Position numbers and translations under genes: made by a program
The notes under the pieces: model-generated
Told to the model about the DNA's origin: nothing
Database searches by the model: none
The model's input: only the letters and a program-made list of their open reading frames with translations
In this document: piece by piece, positions 1 to 12,795 of the stretch
How the letters are laid out: each line of letters starts with the position of its first letter
How positions within the stretch are numbered: position 1 is the first letter of the stretch
Source: Streptococcus gallinaceus
Lineage (GTDB): Bacteria; Bacillota; Bacilli; Lactobacillales; Streptococcaceae
DNA: 64,000 bases
Direction of reading: 5' to 3'
Assembly: GCF_024170225.1 (NCBI RefSeq)
Contig: NZ_JALJXU010000001.1
Location: 310,001 to 374,000, forward strand

Positions 1-865
1 TGTACTGTCCACGGATGAAGTTGCGCTTGATTTCTTCATTGGTCTGCTTTTTCAGATTTTGGAAAACTTTGATTTTCTCAGTACGAACATCGGCTTCGTT
101 AAAGCTTTTTGGTGTATCCATTGCCAGAATAGATAGGACTTGCAGTGCGTGATTTTGAATCATATCTTTCAGCGCACCAGAGTGGTCATAGTAGCCGCCT
201 CGGTCTTCGACACCAATTGATTCTGCAAAGCTGATCTGCACATTGTCAATGAAGTCGCGGTTCCAGATATGCTCGAAGATAATATTGGCGAAGCGAACGG
301 CAAAGATATTTTGCACCATCTCTTTACCTAGATAATGGTCAATACGGTAAATTTGGTCTTCCTCAAATGTTTCAGCCAATTCAGCATTGAGTTTTTCGGC
401 AGTCGCCAAGCTCGTACCAAATGGTTTTTCGATAATCAAGCGCTCAAAGCCCTTACCATTGACAATTTCTTCGGATTTAAGATGTTTTGCAATGGTTCCA
501 AAGAATTCGGGTGCCATAGAAAGGAAGAAAACCTTATTTTCCTGTATACCATACTGCTGGCCTAGTTTGGCTTGCAGTTGACGCAGGGCAACATAGTGCT
601 CTGTATCATTGACATCGTGGCTTTGGTAGTAGAAGTGACTGGCAAATTCGTATGCTTGACGAGGATTGTCCGGCAAGTCTCCCAAGGATTCGATAACGGT
701 TTGTTCAAAAAATTCTTTTGTCCAAGGACGACGAGCAGTTCCAATAACGGCAAAATTTTCCGCAATGTGTCCTGCCTTGTAAAGACGGAAAAGTGATGGG
801 TAGAGTTTGCGTTTTGCAAGGTCCCCGCTGGCTCCAAAAATTGTAAATAATACTGGTGTTGTCAT
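1..865 (-). CDS. zwf: Glucose-6-phosphate 1-dehydrogenase (3' end cut by window)
   Basis: Oxidises glucose 6-phosphate to 6-phosphogluconolactone with NADP+, the entry step of the oxidative pentose phosphate pathway in the cytosol. Read on the minus strand from ATG at 865, the protein opens with the nucleotide-binding segment TIFGASGDLAKRKLYPSL (GASGDL is the G6PD dinucleotide motif) and contains RIDHYLGKEMVQN, the family's substrate-binding and catalytic signature with the RIDHYLGK core. About 288 residues are visible. G6PDs are usually near 490 aa, so the C-terminal part lies left of base 1. It is transcribed away from ligA and has no close partner here. The identification is firm; the gene is incomplete only because of the window edge. 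Confidence 0.96.
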   Translation of the reverse strand, partial: MTTPVLFTIFGASGDLAKRKLYPSLFRLYKAGHIAENFAVIGTARRPWTKEFFEQTVIESLGDLPDNPRQAYEFASHFYYQSHDVNDTEHYVALRQLQAKLGQQYGIQENKVFFLSMAPEFFGTIAKHLKSEEIVNGKGFERLIIEKPFGTSLATAEKLNAELAETFEEDQIYRIDHYLGKEMVQNIFAVRFANIIFEHIWNRDFIDNVQISFAESIGVEDRGGYYDHSGALKDMIQNHALQVLSILAMDTPKSFNEADVRTEKIKVFQNLKKQTNEEIKRNFIRGQY

Positions 866-943
866 CGTTTCATTCCAATTCTAAAAATATTCATTTTAGT
901 ATACCATAAATTTTCTGAAAATTCACTTATATTTCGTTTTTTC

Positions 944-1759
944 TTAGAAAACACGGTAAACATAGGGATTCTTTGGCGTTTGAATTTCTTGAATGCTCTG
1001 CAATTCAAGACTAGGAAGAGATTGTTTGAGAGATTTGTGGTAGGTTAGTGTGAGTTTTCCGCTGGCTTTGACCCAGGTATTGTCTGCAAATTTTTGCTGG
1101 TCACCTGTTGTCAACAAACCATAGACACCCGAGTCGGCAATACAGTGGATGATACCAAAGCGGAAGAGAAATTGCTGATTGGCATTGTCGGGGTCGTTAT
1201 AGACAAATCCTGTCAGTTCAATCGTTTTTCCGACAAATTCTTCAGGATAATCATAAATAACTTCCATCACAGCCATGTAATTCTCTTGCGTAATGACGAT
1301 TTTGTCTTCTTTGATAAATTGATCGGCTACAGCTCGCATTTCCTTGGTGTAGGCCGCTTTTGTGAAGTAAGAAGAAGTGTCCGGTTTGAGGTACTGCACA
1401 GAGGTTCCTTCTTGTTGTTGCGTTCCTGCATCTACCCCCGCAGCGAGTGGGAAATGGTAGCCCTTGGCTGCCACAGTTGCAGAGTCTAGATTGACAGTCG
1501 GGAAGGTCCAGGCAATCAAGAGCGGCAGGGTTAGCAAGGCGATACTTGCGAATTTGGCTGATTTTTTGGTCAGATGGCTATGCGTTTCCAAGTCTTTCAT
1601 CCAAACGACCAGTTGGACTATGGCCAAAACAAAGGCTAAAATCATGGACAGAAAGGCTAGGTAAGAGTAGTGCAGATTGATGTACTGGTCTAATTTTCCA
1701 GAGGTGTAGAGGTACATTGTCATCTCAAAGTAGCCCGCTAAAATGAGGAATCGTGTCAT
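944..1759 (-). CDS. TIGR03943 family putative permease subunit
   Basis: About 271 aa from the ATG at 1759. An in-frame TTG at 1774 would overlap the upstream gene. The N-terminal half has two hydrophobic segments (around residues 5-20 and 30-55), a charged stretch (KDLETHSHLTKKS) and another hydrophobic segment ending in TFPTVNLD. The C-terminal half looks soluble and extracytoplasmic, with the pattern YPEEFVGKTIELTGFVYND and FRFGIIHCIADSG typical of TIGR03943/DUF1980 proteins. It starts 2 nt after the stop of the YraQ-like permease, so the two are translationally coupled and probably form one membrane complex. The transported substrate is not established; a metal ion or thiol compound is conjecture. 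Family assignment is from pattern memory. Confidence 0.85.
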   Translation of the reverse strand: MTRFLILAGYFEMTMYLYTSGKLDQYINLHYSYLAFLSMILAFVLAIVQLVVWMKDLETHSHLTKKSAKFASIALLTLPLLIAWTFPTVNLDSATVAAKGYHFPLAAGVDAGTQQQEGTSVQYLKPDTSSYFTKAAYTKEMRAVADQFIKEDKIVITQENYMAVMEVIYDYPEEFVGKTIELTGFVYNDPDNANQQFLFRFGIIHCIADSGVYGLLTTGDQQKFADNTWVKASGKLTLTYHKSLKQSLPSLELQSIQEIQTPKNPYVYRVF

Positions 1760-1760
1760 T

Positions 1761-2663
1761 CTATAAGCCTCCAATCACTAAGCTATATCCTAAAATAACG
1801 ATAGAAATAATAGCCATAAATTCGATAATAAAGCGATTGTTGAAGTAGTGCTTCATCATAAGGAGATTTTTAATATCAATCATAGGCCCGATAACTAAAA
1901 AGGCCATAACAGGAGCGAGCCCAAAACTTGCTAGAAAAGAAGCACCGATGAAAGCATCAGCCTCTGAACAAAGTGACAATAGAAATGCCATCAGCATCAT
2001 GACAAGAATAGCAGAAACAGGACTGTGGCCAAGATTTGTCAATAAGCGAGTTGGGACATAGACCTGCACCAGACTGGCAAAGAGGCAACCAAATACTAAA
2101 TAGCGCCCTGTATCAAAAAATTCGTCGATAGCATGAACGAGAGTGTAGCCAACTTTTTTCCAACTTTTGTGGTGGTGATGGTGGTGGGTTCCTTCTACTT
2201 CAATGTCCTTCTTCAGAATAGAAGAAGTGTCTAGAAATCCTAGAAAAATTCCTAAAACCATAGCGACAATCACAGAACCCAAGGCACGAAAGAGGGCAAA
2301 GCGAATAGAATTTCCAAAGGCTGTAAAGGTTGAAAACAGTACGATGGGATTGATAACGGGAGCAGTCGCTAGGAAAGGGACTGCCGTGTAAGTAGGGACT
2401 TTTTTCTCCAGAAATCGGTGCACGATCGGGACGATACCGCATTCGCAAGACGGAAAGAAAAAGCCGATAAAGGTCCCAAATAAGATGCGCAGAAACTTAT
2501 TTTTAGGAAGATAACGGTGGACCACGTCAGGCGAAATATAGACTTCGATAAAGCCCGAAATAATGGCCCCAATAAGCACAAAAGGCAGAGCCTCAATCAT
2601 AATGGATAGAAAAATAGCTCCTGCCTGCAATAAACTAGTTGGTAATTGATGAAAAATAGCCAT
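1761..2663 (-). CDS. Permease of the YraQ/DUF318 (UPF0718) family
   Basis: 300 aa, with about eight hydrophobic segments and the family pattern PSCECGIVPIVHRFL (around residues 71-85) and TAPVINPIVLFSTF. A second cysteine-containing helix reads LLSLCSEADAFIGASF. A cytoplasmic or periplasmic loop near the middle carries six consecutive histidines (GTHHHHHHKSWKK), which suggests metal handling. The ATG at 2663 overlaps the stop of the 47-aa upstream gene (TAATG), and the TIGR03943 partner follows 2 nt after this stop. All three should be co-transcribed from the minus-strand promoter near 2833-2838. Substrate unknown: YraQ-type permeases are generally annotated only as putative permeases. Confidence 0.88.
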   Translation of the reverse strand: MAIFHQLPTSLLQAGAIFLSIMIEALPFVLIGAIISGFIEVYISPDVVHRYLPKNKFLRILFGTFIGFFFPSCECGIVPIVHRFLEKKVPTYTAVPFLATAPVINPIVLFSTFTAFGNSIRFALFRALGSVIVAMVLGIFLGFLDTSSILKKDIEVEGTHHHHHHKSWKKVGYTLVHAIDEFFDTGRYLVFGCLFASLVQVYVPTRLLTNLGHSPVSAILVMMLMAFLLSLCSEADAFIGASFLASFGLAPVMAFLVIGPMIDIKNLLMMKHYFNNRFIIEFMAIISIVILGYSLVIGGL

Positions 2664-2806
2664 TATTTTTTATCTTCTTTGTTGTTAGTTACGCTTTTGT
2701 CTCTTGATTTAGGATCAGGAAATTCAACTTCTTCCAATAAGTCAAATGATGCAAATTGTTCCAGCATTTTTTCTAAATCGTCTTGTTTTTTAAATGTAAC
2801 AGCCAT
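2663..2806 (-). CDS. Small SPJ_0845-type protein, 47 aa
   Basis: Translates as a 47-residue acidic then lysine-rich protein beginning MAVTFKKQDDLEKMLEQF and ending KEDKK. A very good ribosome-binding site (GGAGGTG) stands 6 nt before the ATG. Its stop shares a base with the permease start. I recognise it as the short streptococcal family often labelled SPJ_0845. There is no membrane segment or known domain, and no function is known. Its place at the head of a permease operon, with perfect translational coupling, argues that it is really expressed and may help the permease. It is too short for ordinary gene-length cut-offs. Confidence 0.75.
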   Translation of the reverse strand: MAVTFKKQDDLEKMLEQFASFDLLEEVEFPDPKSRDKSVTNNKEDKK

Positions 2807-2832
2807 GACGGCACCTCCTTTTTATTTTCTAT

Positions 2833-4876
<2,044 letters not shown>

Positions 4877-4885
4877 GGAAGACAC

Positions 4886-5926
4886 ATGAAGCATAGAAAA
4901 AGAGCAAGATTGATTTATAATCCAACATCTGGTCAAGAAATCATGAAAAAAAATGTGGCGGAAGTTTTGGATATTCTAGAAGGATTTGGCTACGAAACCT
5001 CTGCCTTTCAGACGACGCCAGAAAAAGACTCGGCTAAAAATGAAGCGACACGTGCAGCCAAAGCGGGTTTTGACCTGATTATTGCTGCTGGTGGGGATGG
5101 CACCATCAACGAAGTGGTTAACGGGATTGCATCCTTGGAAAAACGACCGAAAATGGCTATTATTCCAACTGGGACAACCAATGACTACGCTCGTGCCTTG
5201 AAAGTTCCTCGAGGAAATCCAGTTGAAGCTGCCCGGATGATTGGAAAAAATCAGACCGTCTTGATGGATATCGGACATGCCAGAACTATGAAAAATCATC
5301 AGGCTTTTGAGAATTACTTCATCAACATCGCAGCAGCGGGAACTTTGACAGAATTGACCTATAGTGTGCCCAGCCAGTTGAAAACCATGTTTGGCTACCT
5401 CGCCTATGTAGTAAAGGGAGCAGAGCTCTTGCCTCGTGTACAATTTACTCCAGTTCGTATTACACATGACAAGGGTGTGTTTGAAGGGAAGACTTCAATG
5501 ATTTTTGCGGCCTTGACCAATTCGATTGGAGGCTTTGAGCAAATTGTCCCAGATGCCAAGTTAGATGATGGACTATTTACCCTTATCATCGTGAAAACGG
5601 GCAATCTCTTTGAAATCTTACATCTGATTCGTTTGGTCTTAGACGGTGGGAAACACGTTGATAGTGATAAGATTGAGTATCTCAAAACCAAGAAGCTACA
5701 AATCGAATCTCTGGATGATCAGAATCGCTTAATGCTGAACTTGGATGGTGAGTATGGTGGAGATGCTCCAGTTGAACTCGTCAACCTACGGAACCATATC
5801 GAATTCTTTGCAGATACGGATAAGGTTTCAGACGAAGCAATCACCATTGACACAATGGATAAAAATATCGAAGATATGGCTCGACATTTTGTGGAAGAAA
5901 TTTCGCAGCTTGAGGATACTATATAA
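4886..5926 (+). CDS. Diacylglycerol kinase-family lipid kinase
   Basis: 346 aa with the DAGK catalytic fold: RLIYNPTSGQE at the N-terminus, the nucleotide-binding GGDGTINEVVNG near residue 70, and GTTNDYARAL near 105. It phosphorylates diacylglycerol (or a related lipid) with ATP, recycling the diacylglycerol released by lipoteichoic acid synthesis back to phosphatidic acid. That role is established for Gram-positive DgkB/YtlR relatives; which lipid this paralogue uses is inferred. RBS AAGGA sits 8 nt before the ATG. It lies 9 nt behind ligA, as often seen in streptococci. Its C-terminus (from about residue 300) is acidic and extends past the core fold. Confidence 0.88.
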   Translation: MKHRKRARLIYNPTSGQEIMKKNVAEVLDILEGFGYETSAFQTTPEKDSAKNEATRAAKAGFDLIIAAGGDGTINEVVNGIASLEKRPKMAIIPTGTTNDYARALKVPRGNPVEAARMIGKNQTVLMDIGHARTMKNHQAFENYFINIAAAGTLTELTYSVPSQLKTMFGYLAYVVKGAELLPRVQFTPVRITHDKGVFEGKTSMIFAALTNSIGGFEQIVPDAKLDDGLFTLIIVKTGNLFEILHLIRLVLDGGKHVDSDKIEYLKTKKLQIESLDDQNRLMLNLDGEYGGDAPVELVNLRNHIEFFADTDKVSDEAITIDTMDKNIEDMARHFVEEISQLEDTI

Positions 5927-5931
5927 TAGGT

Positions 5932-5967
5932 AGAGAATGAAAAAAATCCTTTTATTCTCTTTCTTTT
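5932..5967 (+). terminator. Weak intrinsic terminator after the lipid kinase gene
   Basis: AGAGAAT (5933-5939 region) pairs with ATTCTCT (5954-5960), with an A/T-rich inner extension, followed by TTCTTTT. It separates the ligA-kinase transcript from the atp operon. Confidence 0.55.
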
Positions 5968-6004
5968 ATGATTTACGTAAAACGCTTACATGCTCTAACT
6001 TTTC

Positions 6005-6033
6005 TTGACAAACGTCATTTTTAGGAGTATGCT
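6005..6033 (+). promoter_or_regulatory. Promoter of the atp operon
   Basis: TTGACA (6005-6010), a 17-bp spacer, then TATGCT (6028-6033): near-consensus sigma-A. The atpE ribosome-binding site AAAGGAG follows at about 6052-6058. It gives a leader of about 27 nt. Confidence 0.85.
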
Positions 6034-6067
6034 AACTAGGTATTAAATTTTAAAGGAGAATTTCAAA

Positions 6068-6271
6068 ATGGATTTGTCTGCATTGGCATTAGGTATGGCT
6101 ACATTAGGCGTAAGTATCGGTGAAGGTTTGTTGGTTTCTGCATATTTGAACTCAACAGCTCGTCAACCAGAATTGCAAAGCAAATTACTGACAGGGGTAT
6201 TCCTCGGAGTAGCCTTTATCGAAGGTACATTCTTTGTTACCTTGGGTATGACCTTCTTGTTCCGTGGCTAA
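6068..6271 (+). CDS. atpE: F1Fo ATP synthase subunit c
   Basis: 67-aa proteolipid forming the membrane c-ring that carries protons. Two transmembrane helices are joined by the polar loop ARQPEL (R32-Q33-P34). The ion-binding glutamate is E52 in VAFIEGTFF on helix 2. A second acidic residue (E19 in GEGLL) lies in helix 1, a feature I recall from other streptococcal c subunits. It is the first gene of the operon, ahead of subunit a, as in other streptococci and lactococci but unlike the E. coli or Bacillus order. RBS AAAGGAG. Confidence 0.95.
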   Translation: MDLSALALGMATLGVSIGEGLLVSAYLNSTARQPELQSKLLTGVFLGVAFIEGTFFVTLGMTFLFRG

Positions 6272-6303
6272 TAACGGATAGTTAAAAGAAGGGGGAAACT
6301 TCA

Positions 6304-7014
6304 ATGGAAGAGAGTGTAAATCCTACCCTTGACCTTGGACCAGTAAGTTTTGATCTAACACTTGTGTTAGTATCAGCTGTTACGATTGTAACAATCTTTT
6401 TCTTGGTATTTTGGGCGAGTCGCAACATGCAACTCAAACCTAAGGGCAAGCAAAATGTGTTGGAATTCTTTTATGAATTGGCTATCAACTTCACGAAGGG
6501 AAATCTTGGTGAGACAGAAGCAAAACACTATAGCTTGTTCTTCTTTACCTTATTAACATTCCTCTTGGTTGCAAATAACCTGGGTCTGATGACAAAAATT
6601 GAGATCAACGGATACAATCTTTGGACATCACCAACAGCCAATATGGCTTATGACTTTGGTTTGGCATTTATGGCAGTGATTTTCTGTCATATTGAAGGAA
6701 TTCGACGCCAGGGATTTCTTGGGTATTTGAAAGGTTTTGTAACGCCAGCCGCTATGACACCAATGAACATCTTAGAAGAGGTAACCAATACAGCTTCTTT
6801 GGCATTGCGTCTTTACGGTAATATTTTTGCAGGGGAAGTACTTGTTTCTCTCTTGTTGCAAATGGCGAATTATAAACCTTATGCTTATCCAATCGCCTTG
6901 TTGTTAAATATTATTTGGACAGCATTTTCTGCATTTATTTCTTGCTTGCAAGCATATGTGTATGTGATGTTGGTTTCCATGTATTTGGACAAGAAAATTT
7001 CAGGCGGGAATTAA
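6304..7014 (+). CDS. atpB: F1Fo ATP synthase subunit a
   Basis: 236-aa integral membrane stator subunit that forms the proton half-channels against the c-ring. Several hydrophobic helices; the conserved [13 protein letters not shown] (around residues 169-181) supplies the essential arginine of the channel. The C-terminal [15 protein letters not shown] matches the family's Q-A-Y/F-V-F-x-x-L motif. The upstream GGGGGAAAC is a good RBS. Second gene of the operon, 32 nt after atpE. Confidence 0.96.
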   Translation: MEESVNPTLDLGPVSFDLTLVLVSAVTIVTIFFLVFWASRNMQLKPKGKQNVLEFFYELAINFTKGNLGETEAKHYSLFFFTLLTFLLVANNLGLMTKIEINGYNLWTSPTANMAYDFGLAFMAVIFCHIEGIRRQGFLGYLKGFVTPAAMTPMNILEEVTNTASLALRLYGNIFAGEVLVSLLLQMANYKPYAYPIALLLNIIWTAFSAFISCLQAYVYVMLVSMYLDKKISGGN

Positions 7015-7035
7015 GAGGAAAGGAAAAGATAATTC

Positions 7036-7539
7036 ATGTTTACAGTATTGAATACAACAGCTGCTGTGCTTGGTAACTTTATCTTAGTAACTGCGTCATT
7101 CTTGATTCTGTTAGTGTTAATCCGTGGCTTTGCTTGGGATGCCATTACTGGAATCTTTGAAAAGCGTGCGGAAACAATCGCTAACGACTTGGATGGGGCA
7201 GCTGATAAAAATCAAGCAGCAGAAGAATTAGTGAAACAACGCGAAAAAGAATTAACAGAAGGCCGAGTTGAAGCAAAACGCATTGTAGAAGATGCGATTG
7301 AACGTGGGAAAATCGAGAAAAAACACTTGGTAGAACAAGCAAATCTTGAAGTGACGACGTTGAAAGAAAAAGCTCAATTGGAAATTGCTGCTGAGCAACG
7401 TGAAGCACAAGAAGCGCTCCGCGTACAAGTTGCTCAATTGGCAGTTGATTTGGCTGGGAAAATTATTCTTGAAGATCTCGGGGAGAAAGCACATAGCGAT
7501 TTAATTGACCGTTATATTGATAAATTGGGAGACAAATAA
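7036..7539 (+). CDS. atpF: F1Fo ATP synthase subunit b
   Basis: 167-aa peripheral stalk subunit. One N-terminal membrane helix (about residues 10-30, ending in a tryptophan-containing stretch), then a long charged, heptad-like helix rich in E, K, A and Q (residues 45-145) that dimerises as the stator. The stop overlaps the atpH start by one base (TAATG), giving translational coupling of the two stator subunits. Confidence 0.95.
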   Translation: MFTVLNTTAAVLGNFILVTASFLILLVLIRGFAWDAITGIFEKRAETIANDLDGAADKNQAAEELVKQREKELTEGRVEAKRIVEDAIERGKIEKKHLVEQANLEVTTLKEKAQLEIAAEQREAQEALRVQVAQLAVDLAGKIILEDLGEKAHSDLIDRYIDKLGDK

Positions 7540-8072
7540 TGGCAGCAAGAGAAGATGCATTCGTGCAAAAAATTGCTCAGACATTTGTTGAACAGGTTTA
7601 TGACCGAGAAGATATTTGGCACATTTATGATGAAGTAGAGCATATTCTTGACATCATTAAGGAAACTCATTTAGGTCGGATTTTGAATTCAGCCACCGTT
7701 TCTTTGGAAGATAAAGAAGAATTTTTACGGACTCTTCGTCAGTCAGAATATCGTTTTGTCAACGACTTGGTAGAAGCGGTCATTCAAAATGGCCAAGCTG
7801 GTTTGCTAAAAGAAATTCTGGAGACAGTTTTATTCAAAATTAGCAAACACAAAAATGCTTTCGACGCTGTCGTGACATCGGTTCAACCCTTGACGGATGA
7901 GCAGAAAGAACGCATTGCTACCTTGACGGAAAAACGTTTTGATATCCGGGTACGTAATGTCGTCGAACATATTGATCGAGAAATACTTGGTGGCTTCATT
8001 GTCAATATTAACCACCATGTTATTGACGCTAGTGTCCGTTCACAATTGAAAGACATTAGAAAGAAACTGTAG
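7539..8072 (+). CDS. atpH: F1Fo ATP synthase subunit delta
   Basis: 177-aa OSCP/delta subunit linking the F1 head to subunit b. The N-terminal helical bundle (about residues 1-105) and the C-terminal part with [20 protein letters not shown] (family signature GG-x-x-x-x-I-x-x-x-V-x-D-x-S) are both visible. The start overlaps the atpF stop. Length is typical. Confidence 0.95.
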   Translation: MAAREDAFVQKIAQTFVEQVYDREDIWHIYDEVEHILDIIKETHLGRILNSATVSLEDKEEFLRTLRQSEYRFVNDLVEAVIQNGQAGLLKEILETVLFKISKHKNAFDAVVTSVQPLTDEQKERIATLTEKRFDIRVRNVVEHIDREILGGFIVNINHHVIDASVRSQLKDIRKKL

Positions 8073-8092
8073 AAATAGAAAGTGGTGTTCTT

Positions 8093-9598
8093 TTGGTGAT
8101 TAATGCACAAGAAATAAGCGCTTTACTAAAAAAACAAATTGAAGATTATCAGCCTGACTTCGATTATACCGAAACAGGCGTTGTAACCTATATTGGTGAC
8201 GGGATTGCTCGTGCCCATGGTCTTGATAATGCCATGAGTGGTGAGCTTCTTGTCTTTGAAAATGGCACAATTGGGATGGCTCAAAACTTGGAGACATCAG
8301 ATGTAGGGATTATCATCCTTGGCGAATTTACAGATATTCGGGAAGGTTCCATTGTTCGCCGTACTGGTAAAATCATGGAAGTACCTGTTGGTCCTGCCTT
8401 GATTGGTCGTGTTGTTGACCCGCTTGGACAGCCAGTTGATGGCTTGGGTGAAGTTCGGACTACCAAAACACGTCCGATTGAAGCACCTGCACCTGGTGTT
8501 ATGCAACGGAAATCTGTTAACCAGCCTTTGCAAACAGGTTTGAAGGCGATTGATGCCTTGGTACCAATCGGTCGCGGTCAGCGTGAGTTGATTATCGGTG
8601 ACCGTCAAACAGGTAAAACATCTGTGGCCATTGATGCGATTCTGAACCAAAAAGACCAAGATATGATCTGTATCTATGTGGCTATCGGTCAGAAAGAATC
8701 AACTGTCCGCACACAGGTTGAAACCTTGCGTCAATATGGTGCCTTGGATTATACCATCGTTGTAACAGCCTCAGCATCTCAACCTTCACCATTGCTCTTC
8801 TTGGCGCCATATGCAGGTGTTGCCATGGCCGAAGAGTTCATGTATGAAGGCAAACATGTCTTGATTGTTTATGATGATTTGTCAAAACAAGCGGTAGCCT
8901 ACCGTGAATTATCTCTCTTGCTTCGTCGTCCACCAGGTCGTGAAGCCTACCCAGGGGATGTATTCTATCTTCATAGCCGTCTCTTGGAACGTTCTGCGAA
9001 AGTTTCAGATGAGTTGGGTGGTGGTTCCATCACAGCCTTGCCATTTATTGAAACACAAGCTGGAGATATTTCAGCCTACATTGCAACCAACGTTATCTCT
9101 ATCACTGATGGACAAATCTTCTTGAAAGATGACTTGTTCAACTCAGGGATTCGTCCAGCCATTGATGCGGGTTCATCTGTATCTCGTGTAGGTGGAGCGG
9201 CGCAAATCAAGGCCATGAAGAAAGTTGCGGGTACACTTCGTATCGACTTGGCTTCCTTCCGTGAATTAGAAGCCTTTACACAATTTGGTTCAGATTTGGA
9301 TGCAGCAACGCAAGCAAAATTGAACCGTGGACGTCGTACGGTAGAAGTACTTAAACAGCCACTTCACAAACCATTACCAGTTGAAAAACAAGTGTTGATT
9401 CTGTATGCTTTGACTCATGGCTTCCTTGACTCAGTACCATTAGCAGATGTATTATCATTTGAGCAAGAATTGTATGCTTACTTTGATATGCATCACAATG
9501 ATTTATTGGATACAATTCGAGTGACAAAAGACTTGCCTGAAGAAAGTTTGTTGGATGTTGCTATCCAAGAATTCAAAGACCAGTCTATTTTCAAATAA
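8093..9598 (+). CDS. atpA: F1Fo ATP synthase subunit alpha
   Basis: 501-aa non-catalytic nucleotide-binding subunit of F1. Walker [10 protein letters not shown] (around residues 169-177), Walker [12 protein letters not shown], and the alpha/beta signature in [13 protein letters not shown] are present. The likely start is TTG at 8093 (then GTG-ATT-AAT), which gives the conserved N-terminus (V)[14 protein letters not shown]. No ATG lies in frame nearby, so a non-ATG start seems certain. The RBS is poor (AGTGGTG), and efficient translation may rely on coupling to atpH 20 nt upstream. Confidence 0.96.
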   Translation: MVINAQEISALLKKQIEDYQPDFDYTETGVVTYIGDGIARAHGLDNAMSGELLVFENGTIGMAQNLETSDVGIIILGEFTDIREGSIVRRTGKIMEVPVGPALIGRVVDPLGQPVDGLGEVRTTKTRPIEAPAPGVMQRKSVNQPLQTGLKAIDALVPIGRGQRELIIGDRQTGKTSVAIDAILNQKDQDMICIYVAIGQKESTVRTQVETLRQYGALDYTIVVTASASQPSPLLFLAPYAGVAMAEEFMYEGKHVLIVYDDLSKQAVAYRELSLLLRRPPGREAYPGDVFYLHSRLLERSAKVSDELGGGSITALPFIETQAGDISAYIATNVISITDGQIFLKDDLFNSGIRPAIDAGSSVSRVGGAAQIKAMKKVAGTLRIDLASFRELEAFTQFGSDLDAATQAKLNRGRRTVEVLKQPLHKPLPVEKQVLILYALTHGFLDSVPLADVLSFEQELYAYFDMHHNDLLDTIRVTKDLPEESLLDVAIQEFKDQSIFK

Positions 9599-9611
9599 GG
9601 GAGTGTGAGGA

Positions 9612-10490
9612 ATGGCAGGTTCTCTAAACGAAATTAAAAATAAAATTGCATCGACAAAGAAAACCAGTCAAATCACAGGTGCTATGCAGATGGTTTCTGC
9701 AGCTAAATTAGCAAAATCTGAACAGGCGGCTAAGTCGTTTCAGATTTACGCTGACAAGGTACGGAATATCACAACAGATTTACTTCGTGCCGAATTGATG
9801 AAGGGTTCAACCAATCCCATGTTGATTCGCCGTGAGGAGATTAAGAAGACAGGCTATATCGTCATCACTTCTGATAGCGGACTGAAAGGTGCCTATAATT
9901 CAACGATTCTAAAAGCTGTGATGGGAATGATTGAACAGGATCACACAAGCAAGGATGAATTTGAAATTATTGCTATTGGTGGGATGGGAGCGGACTTCTT
10001 TAAAAATCGTGGCATGACTCCGATTTTTGAATTGCGTGGTATTGCTGACAATCCAAACTTTGAAGAAGTACAAAAAATCATCTACAAGTCTGTTGAGATG
10101 TACAAGAACGAGATTTTTGACGAGCTTTACGTGTGTTACAATCACCATGTCAATAGCTTGACTAGTCAAGTTCGTGTCCAACAGATGTTGCCGATTGAAG
10201 ATTTGGACCACAATGAAGTAGACGGCTACACTGCCAGCTTTGAGTTGGAGCCAAGCCGTAGTGCGATTTTGGATCAATTATTACCACAGTATGCCGAGTC
10301 CATGATTTACGGTGCACTTCTTGATGCAAAAACAGCTGAAAGTGCGGCTGGTATGACAGCCATGCAAACAGCAACGGACAATGCAAAAAATGTTATTTCT
10401 GATTTAACCATTCAGTATAACCGAGCTCGTCAAGCAGCCATTACCCAAGAAATTACGGAAATTGTTGCGGGAGCTTCAGCATTAGATTAA
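9612..10490 (+). CDS. atpG: F1Fo ATP synthase subunit gamma
   Basis: 292-aa central rotor shaft. The N-terminal helix ([24 protein letters not shown]) and the C-terminal helix ([23 protein letters not shown]) form the coiled coil inserted in the F1 hexamer; the family signature [12 protein letters not shown] is complete. It is followed by an unusual 133-nt gap before atpD, the longest within the operon. Confidence 0.95.
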   Translation: MAGSLNEIKNKIASTKKTSQITGAMQMVSAAKLAKSEQAAKSFQIYADKVRNITTDLLRAELMKGSTNPMLIRREEIKKTGYIVITSDSGLKGAYNSTILKAVMGMIEQDHTSKDEFEIIAIGGMGADFFKNRGMTPIFELRGIADNPNFEEVQKIIYKSVEMYKNEIFDELYVCYNHHVNSLTSQVRVQQMLPIEDLDHNEVDGYTASFELEPSRSAILDQLLPQYAESMIYGALLDAKTAESAAGMTAMQTATDNAKNVISDLTIQYNRARQAAITQEITEIVAGASALD

Positions 10491-10623
10491 AAAATGACAA
10501 GCTATCAAGAAAGCTAGATAGTTTAGTAGAAATTGAATTCGAGCTAAAAGTTTGAGAAGATGGAAGCCTAGCTTTGATCTTCAGTCGCTTTGGACGCTCT
10601 CATATCTTATGAAGGGAGAATAG
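10491..10623 (+). other. 133-nt spacer inside the atp operon (atpG-atpD)
   Basis: Contains no supported reading frame and no clear terminator or promoter. A short imperfect CTATC/GATAG pairing occurs near 10500-10522, and GAAGGGAGA just before the atpD ATG is the ribosome-binding site. The other spacers in the operon are 0-32 nt, so this one stands out and could be a processing or expression-balancing region (inference). Confidence 0.5.
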
Positions 10624-12030
<1,407 letters not shown>

Positions 12031-12039
12031 AGGTGTGAC

Positions 12040-12456
12040 ATGGCTGAAATGACAGTACAAATTGTAACACCTGACGGTATCCGCTACGATCACCACGCTG
12101 CTTTCTTGCTTTGTAAGACGCAAGAAGGAGAGTTGGGGATTCTTCCGGGCCACATTAACATGGTTGCGGTATTGGCCATTGATGAAATTAAAGTTCGTCG
12201 GATTGATGATGAAAATCACGTTGACTGGATTGCAGTAAATGGTGGAATTTTAGAAGTTGCCAACGATATTGTTACCATCATTTCGGACTCAGCTGAACGA
12301 GCTCGTGATATTGATGTGAGTCGTGCCGAGCGGGCTAAATTGCGTGCCGAACGTGCGATGGAAGAAGCTCAAAAAGCTCAAAACATTGATATGGAACGTC
12401 GTGCAACAGTTGCCTTGCAACGTGCAATCAACCGTATCCGTGTCGGAAATAAATAA
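12040..12456 (+). CDS. atpC: F1Fo ATP synthase subunit epsilon
   Basis: 138-aa central stalk and inhibitory subunit. An N-terminal beta sandwich ([15 protein letters not shown] ... [14 protein letters not shown]) precedes a C-terminal two-helix domain rich in A, R and E (residues 88-135). Last gene of the operon; a clear terminator follows within 10 nt. Confidence 0.95.
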   Translation: MAEMTVQIVTPDGIRYDHHAAFLLCKTQEGELGILPGHINMVAVLAIDEIKVRRIDDENHVDWIAVNGGILEVANDIVTIISDSAERARDIDVSRAERAKLRAERAMEEAQKAQNIDMERRATVALQRAINRIRVGNK

Positions 12457-12462
12457 TGAGGG

Positions 12463-12490
12463 AGAGACCAGAATACTGAGTCTCTTTTTC
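12463..12490 (+). terminator. Terminator of the atp operon
   Basis: AGAGAC (12463-12468) pairs with GTCTCT (12480-12485) and is followed by a T tract (12484-12489). Confidence 0.8.
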
Positions 12491-12525
12491 TGTATCAAAA
12501 CGGGGCGACTTATCTGATTTTTTGG

Positions 12526-12531
12526 TATAAT
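12526..12531 (+). promoter_or_regulatory. -10 box directly before the DUF1146 gene (leaderless arrangement)
   Basis: TTTGGTATAAT: TATAAT lies 6 nt before the ATG at 12538, so transcription should begin at or next to the start codon. No Shine-Dalgarno sequence fits. The -10 to ATG distance equals that at ligA. Confidence 0.65.
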
Positions 12532-12537
12532 ATTTTT

Positions 12538-12771
12538 ATGATTGCAAATATTTTGAGATTACTGAGCCATTTGTTATTTATCTATCTGGCTCATGATTTG
12601 CTGACTAGCGTCGTAGATTGGTCAAAATTTCTACGGGGAACAGCAGAAAATAAAATGAAAATTCAGTTCCTGCTCTTGTTTGTAGCTATTGGTTTAGGTT
12701 ATATGGTATCAACATTTTTCTTAGATTTGTTGGCCATTAGCCGTTCCTTGGCGTTAGCAGTGACCCAATAA
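12538..12771 (+). CDS. DUF1146 family membrane protein
   Basis: 77 aa with two hydrophobic segments (residues 4-24 and 43-70) and the DUF1146 core YLAHDLLTSVVDWSKFL. It is a small integral membrane protein of unknown function, conserved next to the atp operon and murA in Firmicutes (the Bacillus relative is YwzB). Its -10 box is so close to the ATG that the mRNA is probably leaderless. murA follows 24 nt downstream and is probably co-transcribed. Confidence 0.85.
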   Translation: MIANILRLLSHLLFIYLAHDLLTSVVDWSKFLRGTAENKMKIQFLLLFVAIGLGYMVSTFFLDLLAISRSLALAVTQ

Positions 12772-12795
12772 TAGATATGAAATGAGGAAGAAAGT

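Noticed and set aside
2161-2190. GTGGTG tandem repeat as a microsatellite
   Set aside because: It encodes the hexahistidine loop of the permease; noted under that gene.
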